From JBASEY01 sp049652745 (lineage in GTDB: Bacteria > CSSED10-310), in contig JBASEY010000029.1 in assembly GCA_049652745.1 (NCBI GenBank), positions 1-64,000 on the forward strand: a stretch of 64,000 nt of DNA, in the 5' to 3' direction. Each line of letters opens with the position of its first letter. Position 1 is the first letter of the stretch. The translations under genes were made by a program, and so were the position numbers. Shown piece after piece: positions 8,765-16,998 of this stretch. The notes under the pieces were generated by a model. The model was not told the DNA's origin. It saw only the letters and a program-made list of their open reading frames with translations, and searched no databases.

Positions 8765-10315
8765 ATGCATCGAAAGCTGGCTTTAATTCATGGTTTGTGG
8801 TTGTCGGCAATCGCTATTGTTTTTGCGAGTTTTCTTTCTGTTGCGAACGCATCGACTTTTTTTCCGGATCCGGAAGTAGATCTGGACGCAGTGCCGGAAA
8901 AGGTCGATTTTTCTGAATATATTTTTTCTGATGATGACGACATGTTTTTCATCGATGACATGGCTTTCAGAAAATCCGATTATCAGCGTAGCGGATTCAC
9001 CGGCCGGCGGTGGACGGACGGCAAAGTTTATTATGTGTTTGATTCCGGGTTGACCGAACAGCAGAAAAACTCATGGTTGAATGCGGCAGCCGAGTGGTCG
9101 GCGGTTGCTGCTTTGAGTTTTCTTCCAAGAACCACTCAATCGAATTATATCTATGTAAAAAAAGATACCGGAAACTGGTCGTATGTCGGTATGATCGGCG
9201 GCAAGCAGGAAATGGGTATAGCCAGTTGGGGCAGCAAATTTACGATTGCCCACGAGATCGGCCATGCCCTGGGGATGATCCATGAACATCAGCGGACCGG
9301 CAGAGATACATTTGTCACGATACATACGGCAAATATACAAAGCGGCTATGAACACAATTTCACGGCGTACAGTTCGACCAATTATGGTGATTATGATTTC
9401 GATTCGATCATGCATTACGATAAATGCGCTTTTTCAAAAGATTGTCCGACGGGGAGCACGTGTAATTGCTCCAGGCTGACGATCAGTTGCAAGCCTCCAA
9501 ATGAGAGTTGGACCAATCGTATCGGTCAAAGCAATCATTTGAGTGATTTGGATAAATCCGGCATGGCAGCCCGGTACGGCAGTTCCGGCAACACGCCGAC
9601 ACCGACAATTCCGCCTACCAAGACACCTGTGCCGACACAAACCCCTGTCCCTACACATACTCCGATTCCGACAAATTCACCCATCCCGACATCGACACCG
9701 GCGCCCCCGGCAACCAACACACCAATTCCTACGCATACTCCGCACGGAACTCAAACCGTAATGCCAACAAATACTCCTACAACACAGCCGACAAAAACTC
9801 CTACACCGGGACCGACACAAACTCCACCACCGCAGCCCACACCTACGCCGACTTTGACAAATACTCCTACAGCTAAACCGGATGATACGTTTACGCCTGC
9901 TCCGACGGCCACCCCGGAACCCCCTATCACACCGACGCCGACGCCGACAGAACCTTCTTGTGCGGATATGGGCGTTAGAATCGATATGCCGACCCATATG
10001 TTCCAGGTCAACGATCCATGCTATTTGCATATTTGGACGTGTAACCCATCCGATGAACCAATGACGGATACAGCGCTGTTTGTCATTTTGGATGCCTACG
10101 GAGAATTATATTTTTCACCGTCATGGAACCAAAGCCTTGATTTTTATTATCTAACAGTCGTTCCTGGGGAGTCTCTACTGGTTGCAATCCCGGAATTTAT
10201 CTGGCCTGAGATAAACGGGAACGCTTCAGGATTGGTGTTTTACGCAGCCATTACAGATTCCGCCATAACGAAAATTTGGGGCGATTACGACTGGTGGGAA
10301 TTTGGCTGGGAGTGA
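8765..10315 (+). CDS. Secreted astacin-type zinc metalloprotease with long Thr/Pro linker and C-terminal beta-rich domain
   Basis: Paralogue of the preceding protease, 516 residues. The signal peptide (ends near ASVANA), the acidic propeptide with FFIDDMAF and the catalytic domain with zinc motif HEIGHALGMIHEHQR (from about residue 163) and Met-turn SIMHY closely match the first copy. The C-terminal part is different: a linker of about 121 Thr/Pro-rich residues (9593-9957) ends in a domain of about 118 residues beginning CADMGVRIDMP that looks like an all-beta, aromatic-rich module. I do not recognise that module as a named family; similar ones occur after TP linkers in surface proteins of uncultured bacteria. 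ATG at 8765 is chosen because AAGGAGA lies 9 nt upstream; the in-frame TTG at 8756 would abut the ribosome site. There is no dockerin. Confidence 0.87.
   Translation: MHRKLALIHGLWLSAIAIVFASFLSVANASTFFPDPEVDLDAVPEKVDFSEYIFSDDDDMFFIDDMAFRKSDYQRSGFTGRRWTDGKVYYVFDSGLTEQQKNSWLNAAAEWSAVAALSFLPRTTQSNYIYVKKDTGNWSYVGMIGGKQEMGIASWGSKFTIAHEIGHALGMIHEHQRTGRDTFVTIHTANIQSGYEHNFTAYSSTNYGDYDFDSIMHYDKCAFSKDCPTGSTCNCSRLTISCKPPNESWTNRIGQSNHLSDLDKSGMAARYGSSGNTPTPTIPPTKTPVPTQTPVPTHTPIPTNSPIPTSTPAPPATNTPIPTHTPHGTQTVMPTNTPTTQPTKTPTPGPTQTPPPQPTPTPTLTNTPTAKPDDTFTPAPTATPEPPITPTPTPTEPSCADMGVRIDMPTHMFQVNDPCYLHIWTCNPSDEPMTDTALFVILDAYGELYFSPSWNQSLDFYYLTVVPGESLLVAIPEFIWPEINGNASGLVFYAAITDSAITKIWGDYDWWEFGWE
9593..9957 (+). 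repeat. Long Thr/Pro linker-coding repeat, second astacin gene
   Basis: About 121 codons of degenerate TPxPTxTP units (for example KTPVPTQTPVPTHTPIPT). On the DNA it is a C-rich purine-poor tract that also opens spurious Arg/Gly-rich reading frames on the other strand. It likely acts as an extended, possibly O-glycosylated, cell-surface spacer. Confidence 0.8.
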
Positions 10316-10378
10316 TCCCGTTCATGATTGAAATTCACCCTGCTCGGTATATTAAAGACATGTGTTCATTAGGTTGAT

Positions 10379-11521
10379 ATGAACCGTTTCGTCGTTTTTA
10401 TCAGTGTCGTACTGGCAATTTATGCACTGATGAATTTTGTGGCTTTCAAATGGTTCCGCTTCATGTTTCATTTTTCCGGCAAAGCCCTCGTGGTTGTTTT
10501 CTGGCTGATCATGCTCACGCAACCGCTTGGTCAATTCTTGATGTCGACCCGGCCCGGAAAAATAGCTGCAGCGATCATACAAATCGGATATGTCTGGCTT
10601 GGATTATTGTTTTATTTCACCTTGTTGGGAATAGTAACAAAGGTATTTACCCTTATCATTCGGAAAACTTTCGCAAACCATTCCACACCCGTAGCTATAG
10701 AAAAACTGGATTCAGGCTTTCCAACCGCCGGATCGATCATTCTCGTGATTCTGACGATATCAGTTGGAGTCGGCTTTGTCAGAGCCTGGAAACCGATCGT
10801 GCGGAATGTAACAGTGTCTCTTCCTCTTCAAATCAAAAATCCGCTGACGATTGTGCAGTTGTCGGACCTCCATCTGGATGAGCTTCGGTCGGTTAAATGG
10901 TGGGAATCGATAGTGGATCGAACCCTGGCGCTGAATCCGGATGTGATTGTTCTTACCGGAGACAATATCGATGAAAATCCTGGTCGGCTCGAGCGGTTCA
11001 AGCCGGGTCTGAAACGGTTGTCCGCTAGTTACGGCGTATTCGCCATAACAGGCAACCATGAATTTTTCACTGACACTTCTGCAATGGCGGTTTTATTGGA
11101 GGAGTGCGGGATCAAGTTGCTCAGAAATCAAGTGTATACGATTCCGGAAGTTGCCTGTATTATCGGGATCGATGACCCGACGGGGATCAGCATTGCCGGT
11201 CAATCCAGACCGGACTTTTCCGAGCTCGGGCGAAGTGTTCCTTCAGACATACCCGTCATTGCATTGAACCATCAACCGGTTTATCTTCAGCAAATCGCTG
11301 AAATGGGCGCACATATTCAACTCAGCGGTCACACACATAACGGGCAGTTACGGCCGTTCGATTTTTTCACGCGTCTGATGTTTCCCTATAACAACGGATA
11401 TTATAACGTCGACGGTCTCCATCTATACGTGAGTTCCGGTACAGGCATTTGGGGGCCGCCGTTTCGAATCGGTACGGTATCAGAGATCATCGAGCTGCAA
11501 ATCATATCCTCCGCTAGCTAA
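10379..11521 (+). CDS. Membrane-anchored metallophosphoesterase (YkuE/YaeI-like, calcineurin fold)
   Basis: Binuclear-metal phosphoesterase of 380 residues. About four hydrophobic segments occupy residues 1-140, then a catalytic domain shows the calcineurin-like motifs in order: LSDLHLDE, GDNID, GNHEFF and SGHTHNGQ. Members such as YkuE and YaeI (LpxG-like) hydrolyse phosphodiester or pyrophosphate bonds at the membrane, in some cases in lipid A synthesis; the substrate here cannot be read from sequence. The ribosome site is weak (TAGG 6 nt before ATG). Its 3' end overlaps the convergent HAD gene by 42 nt. Confidence 0.88.
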   Translation: MNRFVVFISVVLAIYALMNFVAFKWFRFMFHFSGKALVVVFWLIMLTQPLGQFLMSTRPGKIAAAIIQIGYVWLGLLFYFTLLGIVTKVFTLIIRKTFANHSTPVAIEKLDSGFPTAGSIILVILTISVGVGFVRAWKPIVRNVTVSLPLQIKNPLTIVQLSDLHLDELRSVKWWESIVDRTLALNPDVIVLTGDNIDENPGRLERFKPGLKRLSASYGVFAITGNHEFFTDTSAMAVLLEECGIKLLRNQVYTIPEVACIIGIDDPTGISIAGQSRPDFSELGRSVPSDIPVIALNHQPVYLQQIAEMGAHIQLSGHTHNGQLRPFDFFTRLMFPYNNGYYNVDGLHLYVSSGTGIWGPPFRIGTVSEIIELQIISSAS

Positions 11522-12454
11522 CACGTCATGGATGACGGAAGCCACCGGAGGTAAATTTCTTTTCGGGGTTTGAAGAAATTTCCGGCTCAGTTCCTCAGGC
11601 GCATCGGGGACTACATAAGCTGCATCCGCCCAGGTCAGCATGTCCCAATCGTTGTAATCGTTTCCAATCGCGATAGAAGGCAGTTCGTTTAGGCCGAGCT
11701 TTTGTCGCAGCCATTCGCATACTTGGCCTTTGGAAACGATGTTTGGATAGATTTCATGCCAGACGGATCGGCCGTCAAGGGGGGATGTCGTTCGGACGAC
11801 TGTAAAATCCCGAAGTTTGTCTTTCAACAAATAATGCCGACTGGAAAATTCTTCAGGCGGAGAGATAACGATGACCTGGGCTGCCGGCTTATGCCATGTA
11901 TCAGGCGCAGTTGATAACGGCGAACAGACAGCCTGATAGAGCTCGATTCGACGGTGAAAGTCCGGGTTGTGCCTGCCGAAGCTCCACCAATGAAAAGGTG
12001 TGTTTTTAGGAGCGGGATCGTGAAGCATATAATCCAATTGTTCTTGATTTAAAACCGCAAGGATTTTTTCAAGTGCGTCACCTGTCAGATTTACGGTGCG
12101 GACCAATTTTTCAGTGGCTGTTTCAATGATTCCTGCACCGGAAGAAAAAATGACATAGTCAAAAGGTAAATCCTCAAAAACCGGAAAAACACGATGAAAT
12201 GAGTCTAGAGATCTGCCGGTGACAATGGCTCGCATCCATCCGGCTTTTCCTATTGTTTTCAGAAAAAACTCATCTGATTTTTGAAGGCTTGAGCCTTTCT
12301 GTATCAATGTTCCATCCAGATCGGTAAACAATAAACCCGAAATCGGATATTCAGGCACTCTAAGCGCGGAATATATCTGTTCTGTCCAGTACGTCGGTTT
12401 TATATCGTTGTCCGGAAACATGCCGCTGATCATAGCCACCGACAAGACAACCAT
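11480..12454 (-). CDS. HAD-superfamily sugar-phosphate phosphatase (sucrose-phosphatase / Cof-like)
   Basis: HAD hydrolase of the type IIB cap class, 324 residues from the furthest ATG. Motif I is LLFTDLDGTL at about residues 40-50, motif II includes VTGRS, and motif III/IV is SIAIGNDYNDWDML. The cap region resembles mannosyl-3-phosphoglycerate or sucrose-phosphate phosphatases, so a sugar phosphate or phosphorylated compatible-solute precursor is the likely substrate. The start is uncertain: no ribosome site stands out before ATG 12454, and in-frame ATGs a few codons later are possible. It converges on the metallophosphoesterase with a 42-nt overlap and follows an exported unknown on the same strand. 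Confidence 0.82.
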   Translation of the reverse strand: MVVLSVAMISGMFPDNDIKPTYWTEQIYSALRVPEYPISGLLFTDLDGTLIQKGSSLQKSDEFFLKTIGKAGWMRAIVTGRSLDSFHRVFPVFEDLPFDYVIFSSGAGIIETATEKLVRTVNLTGDALEKILAVLNQEQLDYMLHDPAPKNTPFHWWSFGRHNPDFHRRIELYQAVCSPLSTAPDTWHKPAAQVIVISPPEEFSSRHYLLKDKLRDFTVVRTTSPLDGRSVWHEIYPNIVSKGQVCEWLRQKLGLNELPSIAIGNDYNDWDMLTWADAAYVVPDAPEELSRKFLQTPKRNLPPVASVIHDVLASGGYDLQLDDL

Positions 12455-12534
12455 CCCACCGTAAGGTATGTCTGCATTGGGAAAAATCGGAGAAAAGCGC
12501 TATCTCGTAATGGATTACCTTGAACGAAAGCTTT

Positions 12535-13233
12535 TTACGGTTGGCCGATATATGCGCCAAGAATACCCGTATATAATTTGATGGTTGTCTCTTTGACCTG
12601 GATAGCCATCCCGATATTGTAGTCAAAAAGACCATCGATGCTGTAACCGCTGTTCCGATCGATGGCTCCATGCCCATTAAAATCAAAAATCTGCTTGACC
12701 GAGATATTTGGACCTGTTTCTACCGGGACCTCAAGATACAGACGCAACAAGTCGAATGAACCGGCCTGAGGATTCCATGTGCACGGCCACTCGATACCGT
12801 AGTCGTGCATGATTAGCGTACCCATCGTGTTGATCGGCCAAGGCAATTGGCGGGTTGTGATTTTGCCGGGTAAAATATCCAGCAGCAAAGAGATGTTGGT
12901 ATTCCATTGCTCGTTAATCCACTCAAGCGCTTGAGTGTTCAATAGCTGGTTCAAAACCAAACAAAAAAACGGATTGTATTCGGGATTTCCCGGTGAACAC
13001 ATATCGTTCAATTTGTCCGTTAAATAGATTTCCGGCATGTTATATACCAAAGGTAATATAAAACTGAATTCCTTTTGTCCGCTGGGCAGATCAAAAACGA
13101 GCCTGAAAGATCCAACAGGTTCGGGATAGTCCAGCAAATATGTTAAATTATTGAATTCAGAAGCTTGTACAGACCCAATCACCATGGTCATTACAACCAT
13201 TGTAAGAAGAGATGATATCTTGATGCTTTTCAT
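12535..13233 (-). CDS. Exported protein of unknown function
   Basis: 232 residues with a clear Sec signal peptide (ISSLLTMVVMTMVIGSVQA, cleavage near VQA-SE). The mature part is rich in aromatic residues, Asn and hydrophobic beta-type segments, and I do not recognise a family. A strong ribosome site (GGAGG, 7 nt spacing) supports the start. It lies upstream of the HAD phosphatase on the same strand with an 80-bp gap; there is no evidence that the two work together. Confidence 0.75.
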   Translation of the reverse strand: MKSIKISSLLTMVVMTMVIGSVQASEFNNLTYLLDYPEPVGSFRLVFDLPSGQKEFSFILPLVYNMPEIYLTDKLNDMCSPGNPEYNPFFCLVLNQLLNTQALEWINEQWNTNISLLLDILPGKITTRQLPWPINTMGTLIMHDYGIEWPCTWNPQAGSFDLLRLYLEVPVETGPNISVKQIFDFNGHGAIDRNSGYSIDGLFDYNIGMAIQVKETTIKLYTGILGAYIGQP

Positions 13234-13419
13234 ATTTTATCCTCCAATCAGGAAAACCCCTGCTCTCTTTCTAACAAGAACTTATACCTGTGTCAAATGT
13301 CATGGGCAGATTATTATTCCAAATTTCTTGCTTCTGCCGACATAACGACGGCGTTTCAAACAAAACCGCTGCGATGCCGGATATACAGCTTCAGCCTTGA
13401 AAAAAGGTATTTCGGCAGA

Positions 13420-14694
13420 CTAAAAATGCTCTTTCAACAAGTCTGATATTTTATCCAGCGGCAGTTTTTCACCTAACCCACTCTGCCGAATATTTTCTAC
13501 CAGGGCCTCGATCGATAGAAGTCCTGAGAGTTTTGCAAAAGCGAAAACTGAATACATACTGGCGTTTCGAGGGCCTAGAGCTCGAAAATCATGGCGAATG
13601 ATTTTTGCGCCGGTTTCAGGCGTTTCAAGGGATTCATCCAGCAGAACGACTCCCTTTTTCATCCCGCCGATACGTTTTCGACTGTGGTTCAGGCCGTCCT
13701 GTGACGTGATCAGAGCGAAATCAGGTATGTCAATCCCGTGAAACTGAATGGGTTTTGGCGAGAGATTGATTTCTGCGGTGCTGAACCCCACCCCGACCGT
13801 CACGGGATAGCTCCCCTTTTGTGTTGCTTGAACACCGCATAGCATCGCCGCTTTTACCAGGGTGGTGGCGGCAAGCTGCACACCTTCTCCCGCCGATCCG
13901 CTCATAACGATACTGATGGGTTCCGTTACATTCGCTTTCATACAGGGTTCGACAATCTCGAGTTGATCCAGCAGATTGTCGGTTTTTTGGCCGGATTGAT
14001 ACTGAAACGGAGAGCGTTCGTTCAACCAGGTGCCTTCCGGTCTGCCGGCGGTTTCGGCGATTTCCTTAAGTTTGCGCCCTGGATTGAACTTGACGCCGTA
14101 GCTCGGACAGATTTCCATTATTTCGACCAATGAAAAGCCTTTGAACGCGAAGGCTTCAGCCAATTGTTCGGAGATGTCGCCCATTCCCAGTATTCGTCTG
14201 ACATAGCCTGCGCCGGCAGAGTGCGCCAATGCACAGATATCATAAGCCACAAATGGGTTTCCATCCGCCGATGTGGTTGTGCGGAATCCTGTAGGCGTCA
14301 AACCGCTTGTTTGGCCGCCGGTCATTCCGTACAGCATGTTATTGTGAGCCAGCAGCGTCATGTTCAGGTTCAGTCTGCAGGCTTCCATTATATGTTGGAG
14401 CCCGATGGTACAGCCGCCGTCACCAATGAAGATGATGATTTTTTTCGAGGGATCGTCGATGCCGAACGAGATGCCTGCGCCCAGGGCTGGGGATCGGCCG
14501 TGCAGTCCGTGTATCGTATGCGTATTCAAGCATTTATCGATGATACCGTGGCAGCCGATATCCGTAACAGCGATGACGTCGAGTGGTTTGAAACCGGTTG
14601 ATTCAAGCGCTTTTGCCGTCATTCGCGCAACAATTTCATGACCGCAGCCTCTGCAATACGGCAACTGCATATTTTTCAAAATGCCGGTGTTCAT
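13420..14694 (-). CDS. 2-oxoacid:ferredoxin oxidoreductase, fused beta (TPP) and gamma subunits
   Basis: 424 residues. Residues 1 to about 250 are the thiamine-pyrophosphate beta subunit: YCRGCGHE and later Cys (DIGCHG, EICPSYG) are the likely [4Fe-4S] ligands, and GDGGCTIGLQH running to HNN is the TPP/Mg2+ motif. Residues about 265-424 are a gamma-type domain (IVMSGSAGEGVQLAATTLVKA, then KGSYPVTVGVG), usually a separate subunit. The enzyme oxidatively decarboxylates a 2-oxoacid to an acyl-CoA and reduces ferredoxin, or runs in reverse. The start overlaps the alpha-subunit stop by 4 nt (ATGA). No delta (2x[4Fe-4S]) subunit gene is present, so external ferredoxin must be reduced directly. Substrate not predictable. 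Confidence 0.88.
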   Translation of the reverse strand: MNTGILKNMQLPYCRGCGHEIVARMTAKALESTGFKPLDVIAVTDIGCHGIIDKCLNTHTIHGLHGRSPALGAGISFGIDDPSKKIIIFIGDGGCTIGLQHIMEACRLNLNMTLLAHNNMLYGMTGGQTSGLTPTGFRTTTSADGNPFVAYDICALAHSAGAGYVRRILGMGDISEQLAEAFAFKGFSLVEIMEICPSYGVKFNPGRKLKEIAETAGRPEGTWLNERSPFQYQSGQKTDNLLDQLEIVEPCMKANVTEPISIVMSGSAGEGVQLAATTLVKAAMLCGVQATQKGSYPVTVGVGFSTAEINLSPKPIQFHGIDIPDFALITSQDGLNHSRKRIGGMKKGVVLLDESLETPETGAKIIRHDFRALGPRNASMYSVFAFAKLSGLLSIEALVENIRQSGLGEKLPLDKISDLLKEHF

Positions 14695-15809
14695 GACAAA
14701 ACCCTTTCTTTCAAGATGGATGCCGGGGTGATCATTTTTCCAATGCTTCCAACAGACCGAATATGTATCGGTGGTTGAGACCCGTACAGAATCCGAACAA
14801 ACTGTTTATTGATATTTTCTTCCGCAACGATGACCTGTGAGTATTTCTCGATAATTTCCCTGTAGACTGTCGGCACCGGCAACAGGGTTTTCGGTATCAG
14901 GCACGAAGCCTTGATGTTGTTGCTCCGAAGCTCATCAACGGCGTCTTTGGCCGCGGCTGCGGTAATTCCGTATGATACGATCAATGTATCGGCGCCTTCC
15001 TGGTGGTCGTAATCATAGTGAGTGAATTTATCGAGATTTTTCAAGATTTTTTGTTCCAGCCGGATTGTGTTTCGCAGGGCTTCATCCGTGCTGTGCTGGA
15101 GAATACCGTTGGTGTCATGTGTCGAAGCGTTCAATCGCACCTGATGATTGGACTCACCCAAAGGCAGAAACGGAGCGACCAAATCGTCACCGGCCAAATA
15201 GGGTTTATAGGGCTCTGCGCCGGTATATCGTGGTCGTTCGACCCGATTTATCGTCTCGAGCAGTGACAGGTCGAAACTTTTCGATGTCATCATTTCTTCT
15301 TTGGATGTCAGCAGCACGACCGGCGTGCGGAGAGAGACGGCCATTTTGACCGCTTCGGCCGCCAAGCCCCAACAATCGTTGAAATCCGATGTTGAAAGAA
15401 CGGGGAGTGGATGACCTCCCGACAGAGTTCCGTTCAGCAGCATCAGGTCACCCTGTGCGCCGCATGTCGCCGTCCCGGTTGCAGGGCCTAGGCGCTGAAC
15501 CAGAATGATCACCATCGGCAACTCCATCATATATGCCATGTTGATCGATTCCAGCATAAGGGCATAGCCGGGAAACGAAGTGGCGGTCACCGGTAATTTT
15601 CCGGCGGCCGAAAGCCCGCTCATCCACTGGAGAGTCGTGATTTCATCCGGCGCCGGCAGCATCATCGGCATCCGCCTGCTGCCGTACAGATACAGCAGGT
15701 TGGCGGGAGTGATAGGGTATCCGATATAGGCGTCGACGCCGGCGCGTGCCATGCTTTCGATGACCAGACGCGATGCATCCGTCAATACTGTTCGTTTAGT
15801 CTCTTGCAT
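14691..15809 (-). CDS. 2-oxoacid:ferredoxin oxidoreductase, alpha subunit
   Basis: 372 residues covering the pyrimidine-binding (domain I) and transketolase-C-like (domain II) parts of the alpha subunit. The start region carries AGVDAYIGYPITPANLLYLYG, close to the conserved GYPITP motif, and SFPGYALMLE. The C-terminal part has LIVSYGITAAAAKDAV followed by IVAEENINKQFVRIL, typical of domain II. It is followed with 4-nt overlap by the fused beta-gamma gene and overlaps the CoA-transferase upstream by 14 nt, with AAAGGTG as ribosome site inside that gene's end. The arrangement makes an obligate operon very likely. Confidence 0.88.
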   Translation of the reverse strand: MQETKRTVLTDASRLVIESMARAGVDAYIGYPITPANLLYLYGSRRMPMMLPAPDEITTLQWMSGLSAAGKLPVTATSFPGYALMLESINMAYMMELPMVIILVQRLGPATGTATCGAQGDLMLLNGTLSGGHPLPVLSTSDFNDCWGLAAEAVKMAVSLRTPVVLLTSKEEMMTSKSFDLSLLETINRVERPRYTGAEPYKPYLAGDDLVAPFLPLGESNHQVRLNASTHDTNGILQHSTDEALRNTIRLEQKILKNLDKFTHYDYDHQEGADTLIVSYGITAAAAKDAVDELRSNNIKASCLIPKTLLPVPTVYREIIEKYSQVIVAEENINKQFVRILYGSQPPIHIRSVGSIGKMITPASILKERVLS

Positions 15810-16998
15810 AAATCACACCTTTACTGATGAGAGTTTCCAGTTTGTTATCATCGATACCCAGCCAGGTTTTCAGGATATGGCGGGTATGAGCTGCATAATG
15901 GGGCGGCGGCAGCAATCGGGAATGTGATTTATGCACATCCGAATTGAACGCCACCGATCGGACGCCGACAATGGGGTCGGCATTGGCGTAAACGCCGTGT
16001 AAAAGCATTTCCTGGGCTTCCGGAGTTTCGAACACTTCGCGCATATCGAAGACACCGCCGGCAGGAATGCGCCGCTGTTCAAGGATGCCCAGTATCTGGT
16101 CGCGATCATACTTTAAAAACAACTCCTGAAGTATGCTTAGCAGCGCCGATTTATTTTTGACGCGCTCATAATTTCTGGAAAAACGAGGGTCTTCGGGCAG
16201 CTCAGGTTTTCCAAGCACTTTACAAAGTTCTGAGAATTGTTTTTCGGTGCCGACGGCAAGAACAATTTCTTTGTTGTCTTTTGTCCTAAAGATTGTTCCA
16301 TAGGGCACAATATTGGGATGATCAGACCCCAATCTCTTTGGAATGGTTTTGGCAACCAGCCAGTTGGAGGCTTGATTGATCAATGACGCGACACCTCCCC
16401 GTATCAGGGAGGCCTCGATATACTGCCCCAATCCCGTTCGTTCACGCTGCATCAGGGCCAATAAAATACCCTCTTTCAAATTATGGGCGGTCAAAACGTC
16501 CATCAAGGCCACCGGCATTTTTGTCGGAGGCCCGTCAGGCTCACCGTTCATGAAAGTGAATCCGCTTTCAGCCTGAATGATGGCATCGAATCCTGCTCGG
16601 GGATTATCGGCGCCGTATCCTGTGATATGCCCGTATATCAGGCGAGGATTCAGAGCTCGTAAGGTTTTATGATCGACATTGAGTTTTTCCGCATCCCCGG
16701 GTTTGTAGCTGGCCAGAACGATATCGCAGAGTTTTGCCAGATCGTGAACGATTTCAAGGCCTTCACACAGTGTCAAATCAACCGCCAGGCTTTGTTTACC
16801 CCAGTTCACACTGGAATAATAAGCCGAAATATCCGTATCAGGTGATTCGGAGGGCAATTTCCAGATGCGCGTCACATCGCCGTTCGTACGCACGTTCTCC
16901 ACTTTCCAGACCTCGGCGCCCAGTTCCGCCAGGAACATGCCGACACTGGGGCCGGCCAGAACGTTCGCCAATTCCAGGACTTTTATTCCCCGCAACAT
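15796..16998 (-). CDS. Family III CoA-transferase (CaiB/BaiF/Frc type)
   Basis: About 400 residues starting MLRGIKVLELANVLAGP, the typical N-terminus of the family. Motifs include LAELGAEVWKVEN, YSSVNWGKQSLAVDL and ALMDVLTAHNLKEGILLALMQRE, in which the Asp is the expected catalytic acyl-carrying residue. Such enzymes move CoA between carboxylic acids, for example formyl/oxalyl, succinyl/mesaconyl or carnitine derivatives. I prefer the ATG at 16998 because a frame start at 17034 would overlap the symporter gene by 52 nt; the overlap from 16998 is 16 nt. Between a carboxylate-type symporter and a 2-oxoacid oxidoreductase, it probably activates the imported acid or exchanges CoA with the oxidation product. 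Confidence 0.9.
   Translation of the reverse strand: MLRGIKVLELANVLAGPSVGMFLAELGAEVWKVENVRTNGDVTRIWKLPSESPDTDISAYYSSVNWGKQSLAVDLTLCEGLEIVHDLAKLCDIVLASYKPGDAEKLNVDHKTLRALNPRLIYGHITGYGADNPRAGFDAIIQAESGFTFMNGEPDGPPTKMPVALMDVLTAHNLKEGILLALMQRERTGLGQYIEASLIRGGVASLINQASNWLVAKTIPKRLGSDHPNIVPYGTIFRTKDNKEIVLAVGTEKQFSELCKVLGKPELPEDPRFSRNYERVKNKSALLSILQELFLKYDRDQILGILEQRRIPAGGVFDMREVFETPEAQEMLLHGVYANADPIVGVRSVAFNSDVHKSHSRLLPPPHYAAHTRHILKTWLGIDDNKLETLISKGVIYARD

Noticed and set aside
9677..10030. Arg/Gly-rich minus-strand frames in the Thr/Pro linker region
   Set aside because: They are by-products of the C-rich repeat encoding the linker.
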